64,000 nucleotides of DNA from Deltaproteobacteria bacterium (GTDB lineage Bacteria; Myxococcota_A; UBA796; SXON01): NCBI GenBank assembly GCA_014191855.1, contig BJHF01000028.1:1-64000 (forward strand), written 5' to 3'. A program made the position numbers and the translations under genes. Within the stretch, counting starts at the first letter, position 1. The number at the start of each line of letters is the position of its first letter. The notes beneath the pieces were generated by a model. It was given only the letters and a program-made list of their open reading frames with translations. It was not told the DNA's origin and ran no database searches. Below, piece by piece: positions 1-9,107 of this stretch.

Positions 1-1
1 C

Positions 2-1633
2 GAGCTGTGGTATCAGGCGTTGGTGCTGCAGAACCCGGAGTGGTTCGAGTGGATGGGACTGCATCACGGGAGCATCGACGGGGACGAGCGGGCGCGGATC
101 GAGGATGGGCTGAAGTCGGGGCTGCTTAAGCTCGTCGTGTGTACCTCGTCACTGGATCTCGGCGTGGACCTCGCGCCGGTGGATCGCGTGGTGCAGATCG
201 GCTCGCCCAAAGCCATCGCGAAGCTGATCCAGCGGGCCGGCCGCAGCGCGCACCGCCCCGGGGCTACAGCGGAGCTGCTCTGCGTGCCGACTCACGCCCT
301 GCAATTGTTCGAGATCGCGGCTTGTCGCGACGCGATCGCCCGCGGCGAGGTGGAGCCGCGAACGCCGCTCTCCAAGCCGTTCGACGTGCTCGCCCAGCAC
401 CTCGTGACCTGCGGCCTCGGCGGCGGCTTCGTTCCGGATGCGCTCTTCGAGGAGGTGAGGGGAGCGTGGAGTTACCGCGAGTTGACCCGCCCGGAGTTCG
501 AACGTGCCCTGTCCCTGGTCCGCGAGGGTGGCGTCACGCTCGCCGCCTACCCGGAATTCCACAAGATCGTGGCGGGGGAGGGGGGCGTTCACACGGTGCC
601 GGATACGACGATCGGGCGGTTGCACCGCGCCTCCGTCGGCACCATCGTCGCCGACGCGACCATGAAGGTGCAGATGGCGGGCCGGGGTGTTCTGGGCACG
701 ATCGACGAGGGGTTCATCGCCGCGTTGAACCCGGGGGACGCCTTCGTGTTCGCGGGGGAGCGGCTGGAGTTGATCGGGATTCGCGACACGACGGCTTACG
801 CCCGCAAGGCCACGAAGCGGACCACGAGAACGGTGCATTGGCCTGGGGCGAAGCTCCCGATCACGGGGGCGCTCGGGCACGCGCTGCGGCGTACGTTGCA
901 CGAAGCGGCGGAGGGGCGTCGCGACACGCCCGAGCTCATCGCGGCGGAAGCGTTGTTGACCGAGCAGGCGGCGGTGTCCGCAATACCCCGGGAGGGCACC
1001 CTGCTCGTGGAGGTGGTGGAGACCGACGAGGGGTTTCACTGCTTCGTGTTTCCGTTCGAAGGCCGAAAAGTCCACGAGGGCCTGGGTGCGCTCATCGCGC
1101 TGAGGGTCGGGCGGCAGCACCCTGCGACGTTCACCATCGCCACCGACGATCACGGCCTGGAAATGCTGCATCCCGAGGCGCTGCCGTGGCCCGATCTGCT
1201 GGGCCCTGGCTTGTTCTCCGACGCGGCGCTGGTGGACGACATCCTCGCCAGCGTGCACATCTCGGAGCTGATGCGGCGGCGGTTTCGGGAGATCGCGCGG
1301 GTGGCCGGCTTCATCCACCCCGGCAGCCCGTGGGAGCGTAAGTCCGCGCGTCAGGTGCAGTCCTCCGCCAGCCTGCTGTACGACGTGTTCACACGGTACG
1401 ATCCGGAGAATCCGTTGCTGCAGCAGGCGCGCCGCGAGGTGATCGAACAACACTTCGACCAGGCGCGGCTCGGGGAAGCGCTCGCCCGGCTTCGTGGCTG
1501 CCGGATCGTGTTGACGCGCCCAGCGAAGCCGAGCCCGCTCGCGATGCCGCTGGTGGAGAGCCGCTTGACCAAGAACGTCGCGACCACGGAGACGCCGCGC
1601 CAGCGCGTGGACCGCATGCGGCGGCGGAGATGA
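2..1633 (+). CDS. Lhr-type ligase-associated DEXH helicase, 3' part
   Basis: The reading frame is open from base 2, so the gene begins before the window and only the C-terminal ~543 residues are present. The N-terminal ATPase half with Walker A and B is off the window. What remains starts in the second RecA-like domain, with helicase motif V (TSSLDLGVDL) and the arginine-finger motif VI (QRAGRSAHRPG). After it come a winged-helix region and the long C-terminal domain typical of Lhr-family 3'-5' helicases used in DNA repair. The stop overlaps the start of the PdeM-type nuclease by 4 bp. That pairing is characteristic of the ligase-associated damage-response cluster, so an ATP-dependent DNA ligase and a beta-lactamase-fold exonuclease are expected upstream. 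Family assignment is firm; substrate is inferred. Confidence 0.9.
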   Translation, partial: ELWYQALVLQNPEWFEWMGLHHGSIDGDERARIEDGLKSGLLKLVVCTSSLDLGVDLAPVDRVVQIGSPKAIAKLIQRAGRSAHRPGATAELLCVPTHALQLFEIAACRDAIARGEVEPRTPLSKPFDVLAQHLVTCGLGGGFVPDALFEEVRGAWSYRELTRPEFERALSLVREGGVTLAAYPEFHKIVAGEGGVHTVPDTTIGRLHRASVGTIVADATMKVQMAGRGVLGTIDEGFIAALNPGDAFVFAGERLELIGIRDTTAYARKATKRTTRTVHWPGAKLPITGALGHALRRTLHEAAEGRRDTPELIAAEALLTEQAAVSAIPREGTLLVEVVETDEGFHCFVFPFEGRKVHEGLGALIALRVGRQHPATFTIATDDHGLEMLHPEALPWPDLLGPGLFSDAALVDDILASVHISELMRRRFREIARVAGFIHPGSPWERKSARQVQSSASLLYDVFTRYDPENPLLQQARREVIEQHFDQARLGEALARLRGCRIVLTRPAKPSPLAMPLVESRLTKNVATTETPRQRVDRMRRRR

Positions 1634-2256
1634 GGCTTGTCCTAAGCGGGGAGTCCGTGACGCTGCTCGGAGAGCGCGCGTTGTTGTGGAACGACCTGCT
1701 CGTGGTGGCCGACGTGCACCTCGGGAAGGGGGATCATTTTCGGGCTCGGGGGCTGCCCCTGCCGCCGGGGGAGCTGAACGACGACCTGGAACGGCTGGCC
1801 GGCTTGCTTCTGGAAACCGGGGCCCGTCGGCTCCGGGTCCTGGGCGATCTCGTTCACGGGCAGGTGAAGCCCGCGACGATCGCCCGGGTGAGCGAGTGGC
1901 GAAGCGGGATCAAGGCGAAGATCGAGCTGGTTCCTGGGAACCACGACCGCCACGCGCCAATCTTGCCGCCCGCCTGGGGCGTGGACCTCCTGGCGCCCGT
2001 CGTGATGGAGGGGCCGTTCGCCTTCGCGCACGAGCCGCGCGAGGTCGCGGGCGCGTTCGCCTGGGCCGGGCATGTTCACCCGACGGTGGCGTTCTCCGGG
2101 CGTGCGGACCGGCTGCGCTTCCCTGCCTTCGTGGTGATGGAGGGCGTGGGGTTGCTCCCGGCCTTTTCGAGGTTCACCGGCGGGCCGGTCGTGCGTCCGG
2201 GCCCCGGCGTGCGCACGTTTGGGTGCGTAGAGGGCGGGGTGGAGGAGTGGGGCTAA
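1630..2256 (+). CDS. pdeM: Ligase-associated damage-response endonuclease PdeM (metallophosphoesterase)
   Basis: A 208-residue calcineurin-like metallophosphoesterase. The metal ligands occur in order: DVHLGKGDHFR near residue 29, GDLVHG near 73, GNHDRH near 104, AHEP near 134 and GHVHP near 147. The DVHLGK-DHFR form of the first motif is typical of the small PdeM family encoded beside Lhr-type helicases and ATP-dependent ligases. The ATG overlaps the helicase stop (ATGA), so the two are translationally coupled. Its 3' end overlaps the convergent EF-G-like gene by 4 bp. It probably acts as a cytosolic single-strand or flap nuclease in repair. The family is clear; the in vivo substrate is not known from sequence. 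Confidence 0.9.
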   Translation: MRLVLSGESVTLLGERALLWNDLLVVADVHLGKGDHFRARGLPLPPGELNDDLERLAGLLLETGARRLRVLGDLVHGQVKPATIARVSEWRSGIKAKIELVPGNHDRHAPILPPAWGVDLLAPVVMEGPFAFAHEPREVAGAFAWAGHVHPTVAFSGRADRLRFPAFVVMEGVGLLPAFSRFTGGPVVRPGPGVRTFGCVEGGVEEWG

Positions 2257-4304
2257 GCGTCCGCTTCCTCCTGCCGTTCCCACGCTTTCGCCAGCCTGGT
2301 CTGGGCCCCAGGAGCGACCGGAGCGTAGTGGCTCGGATTCAGCAAGTAGGAGCCGCCCCCGCCGCTCATCGACTTCAGGCGTGAACCGAAGTCGCCCAAT
2401 TCCGCGAGCGGCGCCTCCCCGATCACCGTGGCCATCCCCGCCGCGCGCTGCTCCGTGCCGTTCACGTGCCCCTGGCGGGTGGCCAACTCGGCTGCCACCT
2501 GACCGAGCAGTCCTTGCTCCACGCTCACCTCGATCGCGACGATCGGCTCCAACACGATCGGCTCGGCGGCCTGAACCGCCTGGATCACGGCCTTGCGACC
2601 CGCAGCGAAGAAGGCGACCTCTTTCCCATCCACCGCGTGGGTTTTTCCGTCGTACACGGTCACGCGGATGTCGTACACGGGGAAGCCAGCGACCGCTCCC
2701 TCCAACAGGCCGCGACGGACGCCCTTTTCCACCGCGGGGATGAAGGAGCCCGGGATGACGCCGCCGCGAACGGCGTCGACGAATTCGAAGCCGGCACCAC
2801 GAGCGAGCGGCTCCACCCGCAGGAACACCTCGCCGAACTGACCGGCGCCTCCGGTCTGTTTCTTGTGGCGACAGTGCCCCTCGGCCGGGCGGGTGATGGT
2901 TTCGCGGTAGGGAACCCGGGGAGGGCGCGTCGTGAGGTCCAAGCGGAAGCGGGTGGCGAGGCGCTGAAGGAGGATGCGGAGGTGAAGATCGCCGAGGCCA
3001 AGCAGCACGGTCTCGTTGAGGGTGGGGTGGCGCTCCACCAAAACGCACGGGTCTTCCACCTCCAGCTTGTGCAGCACCTCGAACATGCGCTGTTCGTCGG
3101 TGTGTTTGCGCGTTTCCACCGCGACGCCGTGCATCGGCCGGGGCATCGTGATCGGCGCCACGCGCAGTTGGGCCTCATCCGGGTGGTCGTGGATGACCGT
3201 GAACAGGTTGAGCTCCTCCACCTTGGCGATCGCCCCGATCTCACCGGGCACGAGCGTGTCGACCTCGTCGAATTCCTTGCCGCGGAGGCGGTAGAGGTGG
3301 GCGGCCTTGAACGGGCGCAGCGCATCCCCCGCGAGCAGCGAGTGCTCCTTCTTCATCGTTCCCTGGTGCATCCGGAACGCGGCGATCTTGCCGAGATAAG
3401 GGTCGTACCAGGTGCGAAACACGTGCGCAAGCACGTGGGCGGCCGGATCGGGCCGCACCGGGAATGTCGAGATCTCTTCGCCGTCTACGCGCTCAAACCG
3501 GGGCGGGTTGCCCTCCGCCGGGTTGGGAGCCAAGGTTTCGATCACATGCAGCAATTCCGGCACACCCACAGCCGTGCGTGCGGAAGTGAACACGATGGGG
3601 ACGAGGTGGCCCTGGCGGAGCGCCGCCTCAAAGGGGGCGTGCAGCTCCATCGGGGAGGGGTCCTCGCCCGTGTCGAGGAAACGTGCCAGCAACGCCTCAT
3701 CTTCTTCGACGAGTTGGTCGACGAGCACACGATGTGCCTCTGCGATGCTGCCGAGATCGCCGCTGCCCTGGTCGTGGTCGAGCAGCTCTACGATGTCGCG
3801 ACCGTTGTGAGCAGGGATGTCGAGCAGCAGGCATTGCCGCCCCCAGCGCGCGCGGATATCCGCCACGACCGCCGAGAGGTTCACGTTCGGCGCGTCGATC
3901 TTGTTGACGATGACCATGCGGCACAGGCCCCGTTCGGTCGCCGCTCGCATCATCCGGTCCGCTTGCAGCTCCACGCCGTTGCGCGCATCCACAACCACGG
4001 CCACCATGTCAACGGCGGTGAGGGCCGGGAGCGCGTGCCCGGCGAAATCGGGGAACCCGGGGGTGTCGAGCAGGTGGAGCTCCAGCCCGCGGAAGGCGCC
4101 GTGTGTGATTCCACACTTGATGGAGTGTCCGAGTTCACGCTCCAGGGGGTCGTAGTCGCACACGGTGCTCCCGCGCTCGACTGTTCCGAGGGAGCGCGTG
4201 GCGCCTGCCGCGAAGAGAAGGGCTTCGACAAGGGAGGTTTTGCCGCTACCGGCGTGACCTACGAAGGCGACGGTGCGGAGGTTCTGGATCGGGAGTGCTG
4301 GCAT
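2253..4304 (-). CDS. Elongation factor G-like GTPase (EF-G2 type)
   Basis: A 683-residue translational GTPase with the EF-G layout: G domain (about 1-270), domain II, and domains III-V to the C-terminus. G1 is GHAGSGKTS (16-24) and G4 is NKID. The G3 motif reads DTPGFPDF, so the residue after PGxxxG's DTPG, normally the GTP-hydrolysing histidine of EF-G, is Phe84. Switch I is also divergent. This pattern fits the EF-G-like paralogues (EF-G2/FusA2) rather than the housekeeping translocase, which is usually flanked by rpsG and tuf. An upstream in-frame GTG nine codons earlier exists. I chose ATG 4304 because homology to the family begins there. Role could be a specialised or ribosome-rescue function; this is inference. 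Confidence 0.88.
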   Translation of the reverse strand: MPALPIQNLRTVAFVGHAGSGKTSLVEALLFAAGATRSLGTVERGSTVCDYDPLERELGHSIKCGITHGAFRGLELHLLDTPGFPDFAGHALPALTAVDMVAVVVDARNGVELQADRMMRAATERGLCRMVIVNKIDAPNVNLSAVVADIRARWGRQCLLLDIPAHNGRDIVELLDHDQGSGDLGSIAEAHRVLVDQLVEEDEALLARFLDTGEDPSPMELHAPFEAALRQGHLVPIVFTSARTAVGVPELLHVIETLAPNPAEGNPPRFERVDGEEISTFPVRPDPAAHVLAHVFRTWYDPYLGKIAAFRMHQGTMKKEHSLLAGDALRPFKAAHLYRLRGKEFDEVDTLVPGEIGAIAKVEELNLFTVIHDHPDEAQLRVAPITMPRPMHGVAVETRKHTDEQRMFEVLHKLEVEDPCVLVERHPTLNETVLLGLGDLHLRILLQRLATRFRLDLTTRPPRVPYRETITRPAEGHCRHKKQTGGAGQFGEVFLRVEPLARGAGFEFVDAVRGGVIPGSFIPAVEKGVRRGLLEGAVAGFPVYDIRVTVYDGKTHAVDGKEVAFFAAGRKAVIQAVQAAEPIVLEPIVAIEVSVEQGLLGQVAAELATRQGHVNGTEQRAAGMATVIGEAPLAELGDFGSRLKSMSGGGGSYLLNPSHYAPVAPGAQTRLAKAWERQEEADA

Positions 4305-4462
4305 GTTGAGGCGCCTCGTGGCCAGGACCATGCAAGCGGTAGACCAGCGCGGAGCAGTGGGGCGATCGGCGCAGCCCTGTTGCCTCGGGTCAGGCGGGCA
4401 TTGCGGCCGATCGCGGCGGCCTCCGCGGCGGGATCGCAGACAAATCGACTAAGCTTCTGCCC

Positions 4463-5611
4463 GTGCACCTCCTCCTGCTCCAGTTGGCCCTCGCCGCCCC
4501 GGTCGATGTCCTCCGCGACGAATCGGTCGCCCGCGCCATCTCCGGCGACTGCCCCGGCGCAGAGCCGGGTTTGATCCGCCGTACCGAGGCGATCCCCGAC
4601 GATCTCGGGGCGCGGCTCGTGCTCGACGCGTGTCGCTACGGCGGCACCCAGCGCGGCATGGCGCGCTCGGATCTCGCGAGCCTCTACAACGTGAGCGCGC
4701 CGTACGATCCCGGCGTTCTGCTCAAGCGGCGCGACAGCACCGCGGCGGACGTGGCGCGGCTTCGTCGTGAGGCGCAGTTGGCGCTGGGCACCTTGGTTCG
4801 GGCGATGGTCGCTGCCAAGGAGTTTGAGGAGGCCCAGGAGGCGCTTGCGCAGCTTGAACCCCAGGTCGGCGAGAGCGGAGCCACCGCAGCGCTGCGCCTG
4901 CTCATTGAGCGCAGCCAGAACGGCGCCGCGCCGACGTGGAGCTTGGCTGCGCAGACGTTCGGGGCCTACCCCGACGATCCCGACGTCGTCGAGGAGCTCG
5001 CGCGCCTGACGTTTGACGACGCCGGCCATGCGGCTCCGGAGATGCTCGACGCGATCTTCGCCCGCGGTCGGAGCACCGCGAAGTTCAACGCCCTCCTCGG
5101 GATGCTGCGGAACAAGGACGGCGCCGGTTGTCTCGCCCGCGCCGCCCGCTTTTCCGTTCCCGAGTCCGAGCGGGCGACGCTCGACGCGATCCGCTACCGC
5201 TGCGCGGTGGCCGCCCCAGATCTGCGCGCGGCAGATGCGCTCGTGGGCACGAGCCGAACCGCCCTCGACGCCCGAACCCAAGCCCTCCACGCCCGTTTAC
5301 TGGCCGACAACGGTCGCTACGACGAGGCCCTCGCGCTCTTGGAGCCCAAGCTCGATGCGGAACCCCTCGCCGTGGAGGTTGCGCTTGAGGTGTATGCGAA
5401 GCAAGGGCGTGGCGACAAGGTGGAGGCGCTTGCGGCGGATCAGCCCGCCGGGTCGACGGCGCGGCTGAGCGCAGCGACGGCGCTGGCGAGCGCGAAGCAG
5501 TACGCGCCCGCGCTGTTGCTGGTGGAGGGGACATGCGCCGCGTACTCCGGCAAGAACGCCGCGCTCTGCACGAAGCTCGTGGATGTGTCTCACCGCGGGC
5601 TGGGGCGGTGA
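4463..5611 (+). CDS. Exported helical-repeat (TPR-like) protein, unknown function
   Basis: A 382-residue protein with a short N-terminal hydrophobic segment ending Ala-Ala-Pro, read as a Sec signal peptide cleaved near residue 12. The mature part is Ala/Leu-rich alpha-helix with recurring A-x3-L and E-x-A-L patterns. Segments near residues 110-130, 265-300 and 325-360 resemble degenerate tetratricopeptide units (for example a DNGRYDEALALLEPKLDAEP-type helix pair). The start is GTG, the first in-frame start that gives the signal peptide. It lies 64 bp before an exported caspase-fold protein on the same strand, so the two probably form a unit. No catalytic motif was seen. TPR-like architecture is a structural guess. 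Confidence 0.75.
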   Translation: MHLLLLQLALAAPVDVLRDESVARAISGDCPGAEPGLIRRTEAIPDDLGARLVLDACRYGGTQRGMARSDLASLYNVSAPYDPGVLLKRRDSTAADVARLRREAQLALGTLVRAMVAAKEFEEAQEALAQLEPQVGESGATAALRLLIERSQNGAAPTWSLAAQTFGAYPDDPDVVEELARLTFDDAGHAAPEMLDAIFARGRSTAKFNALLGMLRNKDGAGCLARAARFSVPESERATLDAIRYRCAVAAPDLRAADALVGTSRTALDARTQALHARLLADNGRYDEALALLEPKLDAEPLAVEVALEVYAKQGRGDKVEALAADQPAGSTARLSAATALASAKQYAPALLLVEGTCAAYSGKNAALCTKLVDVSHRGLGR

Positions 5612-5675
5612 GCCCGCCGCCGGCCTCGCCCGCGGTGGCGCGGGCCCGCTGGCTCTGGTACGCTCGGGGGGCTTG

Positions 5676-7469
5676 ATGCTCCTCGCCCTCCTTTCCGCGG
5701 CCTTCGCGGCGCCCCCCGATATCGACGTGCCGCTGAAAGGCGCGTCGAAGGTTCGGAAAGACGCTGCGCTGGTGGTATCCGTGGAGGACTACACCTTCCT
5801 TCCGGATCTCGCGGGCGCCACCCGGGACGGCGATGCGCTCTCCGCCTGGTTGGGCACGAGCCGCGGTTTGGAGCGGATCACGCGCGTGTCCGACCCCGAC
5901 CGGGCCCAGCTCCGGAAAGGGGTGTCGGAGGCCGCGCGAAACGTCCGCGGCGGCGGCACGCTGTGGATCTATTTCGCGGGGCACGGCAGCCTCGACGCCA
6001 GCGGGGCGCGCCTCTTGTTGACGAAAGAAACGGCGCCGGACGATCTTCAGGGCGTGCTGCTCGACGACCTGGTGGCCAGCGCCACGACGGGGCGAGCCAA
6101 GCAGGTGTTGGTGGTGTTGGACGCGGACTTTGGTGGTGTTGGCCGGGGAGGGGAGCCGCTCGGCTTGCCCGAGGTGAAGCTGGGCCCGATCCCGACGCCA
6201 GCGAACCCGAAGGTCGCGATCTGGTCGGCCACGGTCGGTGCGGAGCCTGCGGCGGGCTACCCCGCCACCGGCCACGGCCTGTTCACGTGGCTCACCCTCG
6301 GCGCGCTGCGCGGTTGGGCCGACGGTTCGACCGGAGGCAAGGCCAACGGCGAGGTAACGCTCGAAGAAGCTCAGGCCTTTGTGTCGAAGCAGTCGCGATT
6401 GGTGGGCGGGAAGGTGTGGAGCCCCTCGCGCGAGTCGCGGGAAGACGTGATGAAGTGGAGCCTCGCGAGGGGTAATTTCGAGCCGGGCCCGACCAAGGAC
6501 GAGTGGGCCACGATGGCCCAGGAAGAGAAATCGCGGCGGGTTACCGAAGCCACACAGCGGCTTCAGGCGCAGGCCACTGGCGAATGGCTTGAGATCGCAA
6601 TGGTAACGGCGGTGTCCACGCCGCAGGGGATCGAGAAGCTCAACGCCTTCATCGCCAAGTATGAGCTTGCCGTCACCCAGGTGGATGGGCTCGACGTAGC
6701 GGTGAACGTGCCCGAAGTGATCGATGCGCGGGCGCGGCTCGATGGCTTCACGCGAGATGCGCGCAAGCAGAAGGGCAAGAAGCGCCCGAAGAAGGGGACG
6801 AAGAAGAAGAAGGTGGTCACGGCGGCGCCGACGGTCAGCAGCACGGCGATGTGCGACGATCTGGTGAAGCTGGAGATGCCGGCCATGGGCGGCACGATCA
6901 CGCCGGATCAGCTCACCTGCCTCGAGGTGAAGCTCAACAGCGCGACCAAACAAACCGAGCGGGACAAGGTTTCCCGCGTGCTGCTCGCGAACGCCGACGG
7001 CAAGGGCAGCACCAGCGAGTGGATGCGCCTCGCGTCGAGGCACCTCGACGAGATCGACCGGAGCGACCCGGATCTCTGCTTCCGGTACGCGCTCACGCTC
7101 TCCAGGGAAGGCACGATCGAGGAGGCCGACGAGGTGCTGCGATGGGCGGACTACGCGCTGGAGAACAAGTCCCGCTGGGAGGGGCCGACCTTTGTGGCGC
7201 GGGTGTACAACCTGTACCGGCTGCGCGCAGAAACGGCGACGCGCATGTGGATCGACGCCGAAGACGAGCTGGTGAGCGATCGCACCGAAGAGAACATGAT
7301 CGAGGCGGAGGAGTCCCGCGGGCTCGCCAAGAACAGCGCCCGGGAATGGCTGGACTACGCCACCTCCGCCTCCCAACCGAGTGACCGCGCGTACCGGCTC
7401 TGTGAAACCGCGGCGGGAAGCCCGAATTTCTGCACGGCGACCGCGCCGCCCCCGGCCGCCGTTCCGTGA
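5676..7469 (+). CDS. Exported caspase-fold (C14-like) protein lacking the catalytic cysteine
   Basis: A 597-residue protein starting MLLALLSAAFAAPP, a compact signal peptide, so it is predicted periplasmic or surface. Residues 28-260 follow the caspase/metacaspase fold: a DGDAL segment after strand 1, the histidine-bearing IYFAGHGS (His103), and the strand that normally carries DACFSG. Here that strand reads LDADFGG, so the nucleophilic Cys is Asp151. Residues 270-410 are charged, including a Lys-rich stretch (around 365-385), and the C-terminal third is helical. The longer reading frame upstream adds 31 residues with no signal peptide, which is why ATG 5676 was chosen. It follows the helical-repeat gene closely. 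It is probably a non-proteolytic caspase homologue used as a binding or scaffold domain; the function is not known. Confidence 0.82.
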   Translation: MLLALLSAAFAAPPDIDVPLKGASKVRKDAALVVSVEDYTFLPDLAGATRDGDALSAWLGTSRGLERITRVSDPDRAQLRKGVSEAARNVRGGGTLWIYFAGHGSLDASGARLLLTKETAPDDLQGVLLDDLVASATTGRAKQVLVVLDADFGGVGRGGEPLGLPEVKLGPIPTPANPKVAIWSATVGAEPAAGYPATGHGLFTWLTLGALRGWADGSTGGKANGEVTLEEAQAFVSKQSRLVGGKVWSPSRESREDVMKWSLARGNFEPGPTKDEWATMAQEEKSRRVTEATQRLQAQATGEWLEIAMVTAVSTPQGIEKLNAFIAKYELAVTQVDGLDVAVNVPEVIDARARLDGFTRDARKQKGKKRPKKGTKKKKVVTAAPTVSSTAMCDDLVKLEMPAMGGTITPDQLTCLEVKLNSATKQTERDKVSRVLLANADGKGSTSEWMRLASRHLDEIDRSDPDLCFRYALTLSREGTIEEADEVLRWADYALENKSRWEGPTFVARVYNLYRLRAETATRMWIDAEDELVSDRTEENMIEAEESRGLAKNSAREWLDYATSASQPSDRAYRLCETAAGSPNFCTATAPPPAAVP

Positions 7470-7787
7470 CGGGTCTGGGGTTCTCGATGTGGCCCGCGTG
7501 CCACCCTACTGGGCAGGAAAGTTCGCTTTCGGACTGCTTATGCGCCCCCCGCTGACGCCAGCAGACGGGTGACGTCCCTACCGGGCGAGGCGCCCGTTGC
7601 GCGCCTCGCGCCAAGGGCGCCGACCCGCGAGCGACAGGTTTGGCCCGCCCGAAGGGATGGAGGGCTAAACCCGAGCGCCGGTGGCAACGAGCGTTGGAGT
7701 GACGGGGCACCCGTCCCGCCTACGGTGTCAGCACGCCGCCAGAGAGCCCGACCGCACCGGTTTCCCTTTCCGGTTAGCCGGCGCTTC
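7470..7787. other. 318-bp gene-free stretch with several strong hairpins upstream of miaB
   Basis: No convincing coding frame was seen. A perfect 9-bp stem lies at 7585-7593/7601-7609 and may end transcription of the caspase-fold gene. A 10-bp stem with one G-U pair lies at 7637-7646/7662-7671 and encloses a small CCC-GAA-GGG hairpin. Further short complementary segments occur around 7700-7715. The arrangement could be a terminator followed by a structured leader for miaB. No known riboswitch motif was recognised. Confidence 0.4.
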
Positions 7788-9101
7788 GTGCCCCGCGTGT
7801 ACATCAAAACCTTCGGCTGCCAGATGAACGAGTACGACTCGGGCAAGATGCGCGCGTTGCTCGGGAAGGATGGGTTCGAAACCACTGAAGAGCTCTCCGA
7901 CGCGGACGTGGTGCTGGTGAACACGTGCTCCATCCGCGAGAAGCCGGAGGCGAAGCTCCATAGCTTCATTGGGCGCGTGCTCCCCATGAAGCGGCAACGT
8001 CGCGTCATCGTCGGCATCGCCGGCTGCATGGCGCAGGTGGATGGCGAGCGGCTCTACAAGAAGTACCCCAAGGTCGATCTGGTGTTCGGTCCCGACGCGG
8101 TGAGCCGGATCGGCGAGATGGTCGCCACCGCGCAAACCCGTCGGGTGCTCGACACGGAATTCCTCGGCGAAGAAGGCTACCCCTTCCCCAGCGACGTGGA
8201 CCCGGAGTCGGCCCATCGCGTCGGCGCTTTTGTCACCATTCAGAAGGGCTGCGACAACCGATGCACGTTCTGCATCGTGCCGGCCACGCGCGGCGACGAG
8301 GTGAGCCGCCCGATCGCGGAGGTGCTGGCGGAGGTGTCGGCGCTCGTGGCCCAGGGCGTGAAGGAGATCACGCTGATCGGGCAGAACGTGAACAGCTACG
8401 GCCTGAAGATCCCCAATCATCCCACCTTCGCCGATCTGCTGCGAGCCGTGTCTGCGGTGCCGGGCGTCGAGATGATTCGCTTCACGACTTCGCACCCGCG
8501 CGATCTCGGCGACGACGTGATCGCCTGCTACCGGGACCTGCCGAACCTCGCTTCGCACCTGCACTTGCCGGTGCAGAGCGGCAGCGACCGTGTGCTGCGC
8601 CGCATGAAGCGCTTCTACACGCGCGCGCACTATCTCGACGTGATCCGGAAGCTCCGCGAAGCGCGCCCCGATTTCGTGGCCACCACCGACATCATCTCGG
8701 GCTTCCCCGGCGAGTCGGAGGCCGACTTCGACGAGACGATGTCGCTCCTCGAAGCCGTGCGCTTCCACGCTTCGTTCAGCTTCAACTACAGCCCACGCCC
8801 GGGTACGGCCGCGCTTCGCCTGCTCGACGACGCGGTGCCGGACAGCGTGGCGCAAGCGCGGTTGGAGCGCTTCCAGGCGCGGCAGCGCGAGATCGCCATC
8901 GAAGAGCACGCCCGCCTCGTCGGCACCGTGCAGCGGGTGCTGGTGGAGGGCCCCTCCGCACACGACGATGGGGTGGTGTGTGGGCGAACGAGCACCTTCA
9001 AGACCGTGAACTTCCCGGGGGAGGCCGCGCTCACCGGCTCGTGGGTGAACGTGCGGATCACCCGGGGCTTTGCCAACACGTTGCGCGGCGAGGCGGAGTA
9101 G
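7788..9101 (+). CDS. miaB: tRNA-2-methylthio-N6-dimethylallyladenosine synthase MiaB
   Basis: A 437-residue radical-SAM methylthiotransferase that converts i6A37 to ms2i6A37 in tRNAs reading UNN codons. The N-terminal MTTase domain has the three cluster cysteines: Cys11 in KTFGCQMN, Cys47 in VNTCSIR, and Cys80 in AGCMAQ. The radical-SAM motif CDNRCTFC (Cys155, 159, 162) holds the second 4Fe-4S cluster. A C-terminal TRAM domain (about 375-437) binds tRNA. The signature KTFGCQMNEYDS favours MiaB over MtaB or RimO. The frame is open further upstream, but family homology begins at VPRVYIKTFG, so GTG 7788 was taken as the start; length then matches the family. Confidence 0.96.
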   Translation: MPRVYIKTFGCQMNEYDSGKMRALLGKDGFETTEELSDADVVLVNTCSIREKPEAKLHSFIGRVLPMKRQRRVIVGIAGCMAQVDGERLYKKYPKVDLVFGPDAVSRIGEMVATAQTRRVLDTEFLGEEGYPFPSDVDPESAHRVGAFVTIQKGCDNRCTFCIVPATRGDEVSRPIAEVLAEVSALVAQGVKEITLIGQNVNSYGLKIPNHPTFADLLRAVSAVPGVEMIRFTTSHPRDLGDDVIACYRDLPNLASHLHLPVQSGSDRVLRRMKRFYTRAHYLDVIRKLREARPDFVATTDIISGFPGESEADFDETMSLLEAVRFHASFSFNYSPRPGTAALRLLDDAVPDSVAQARLERFQARQREIAIEEHARLVGTVQRVLVEGPSAHDDGVVCGRTSTFKTVNFPGEAALTGSWVNVRITRGFANTLRGEAE

Positions 9102-9107
9102 CTAGCG

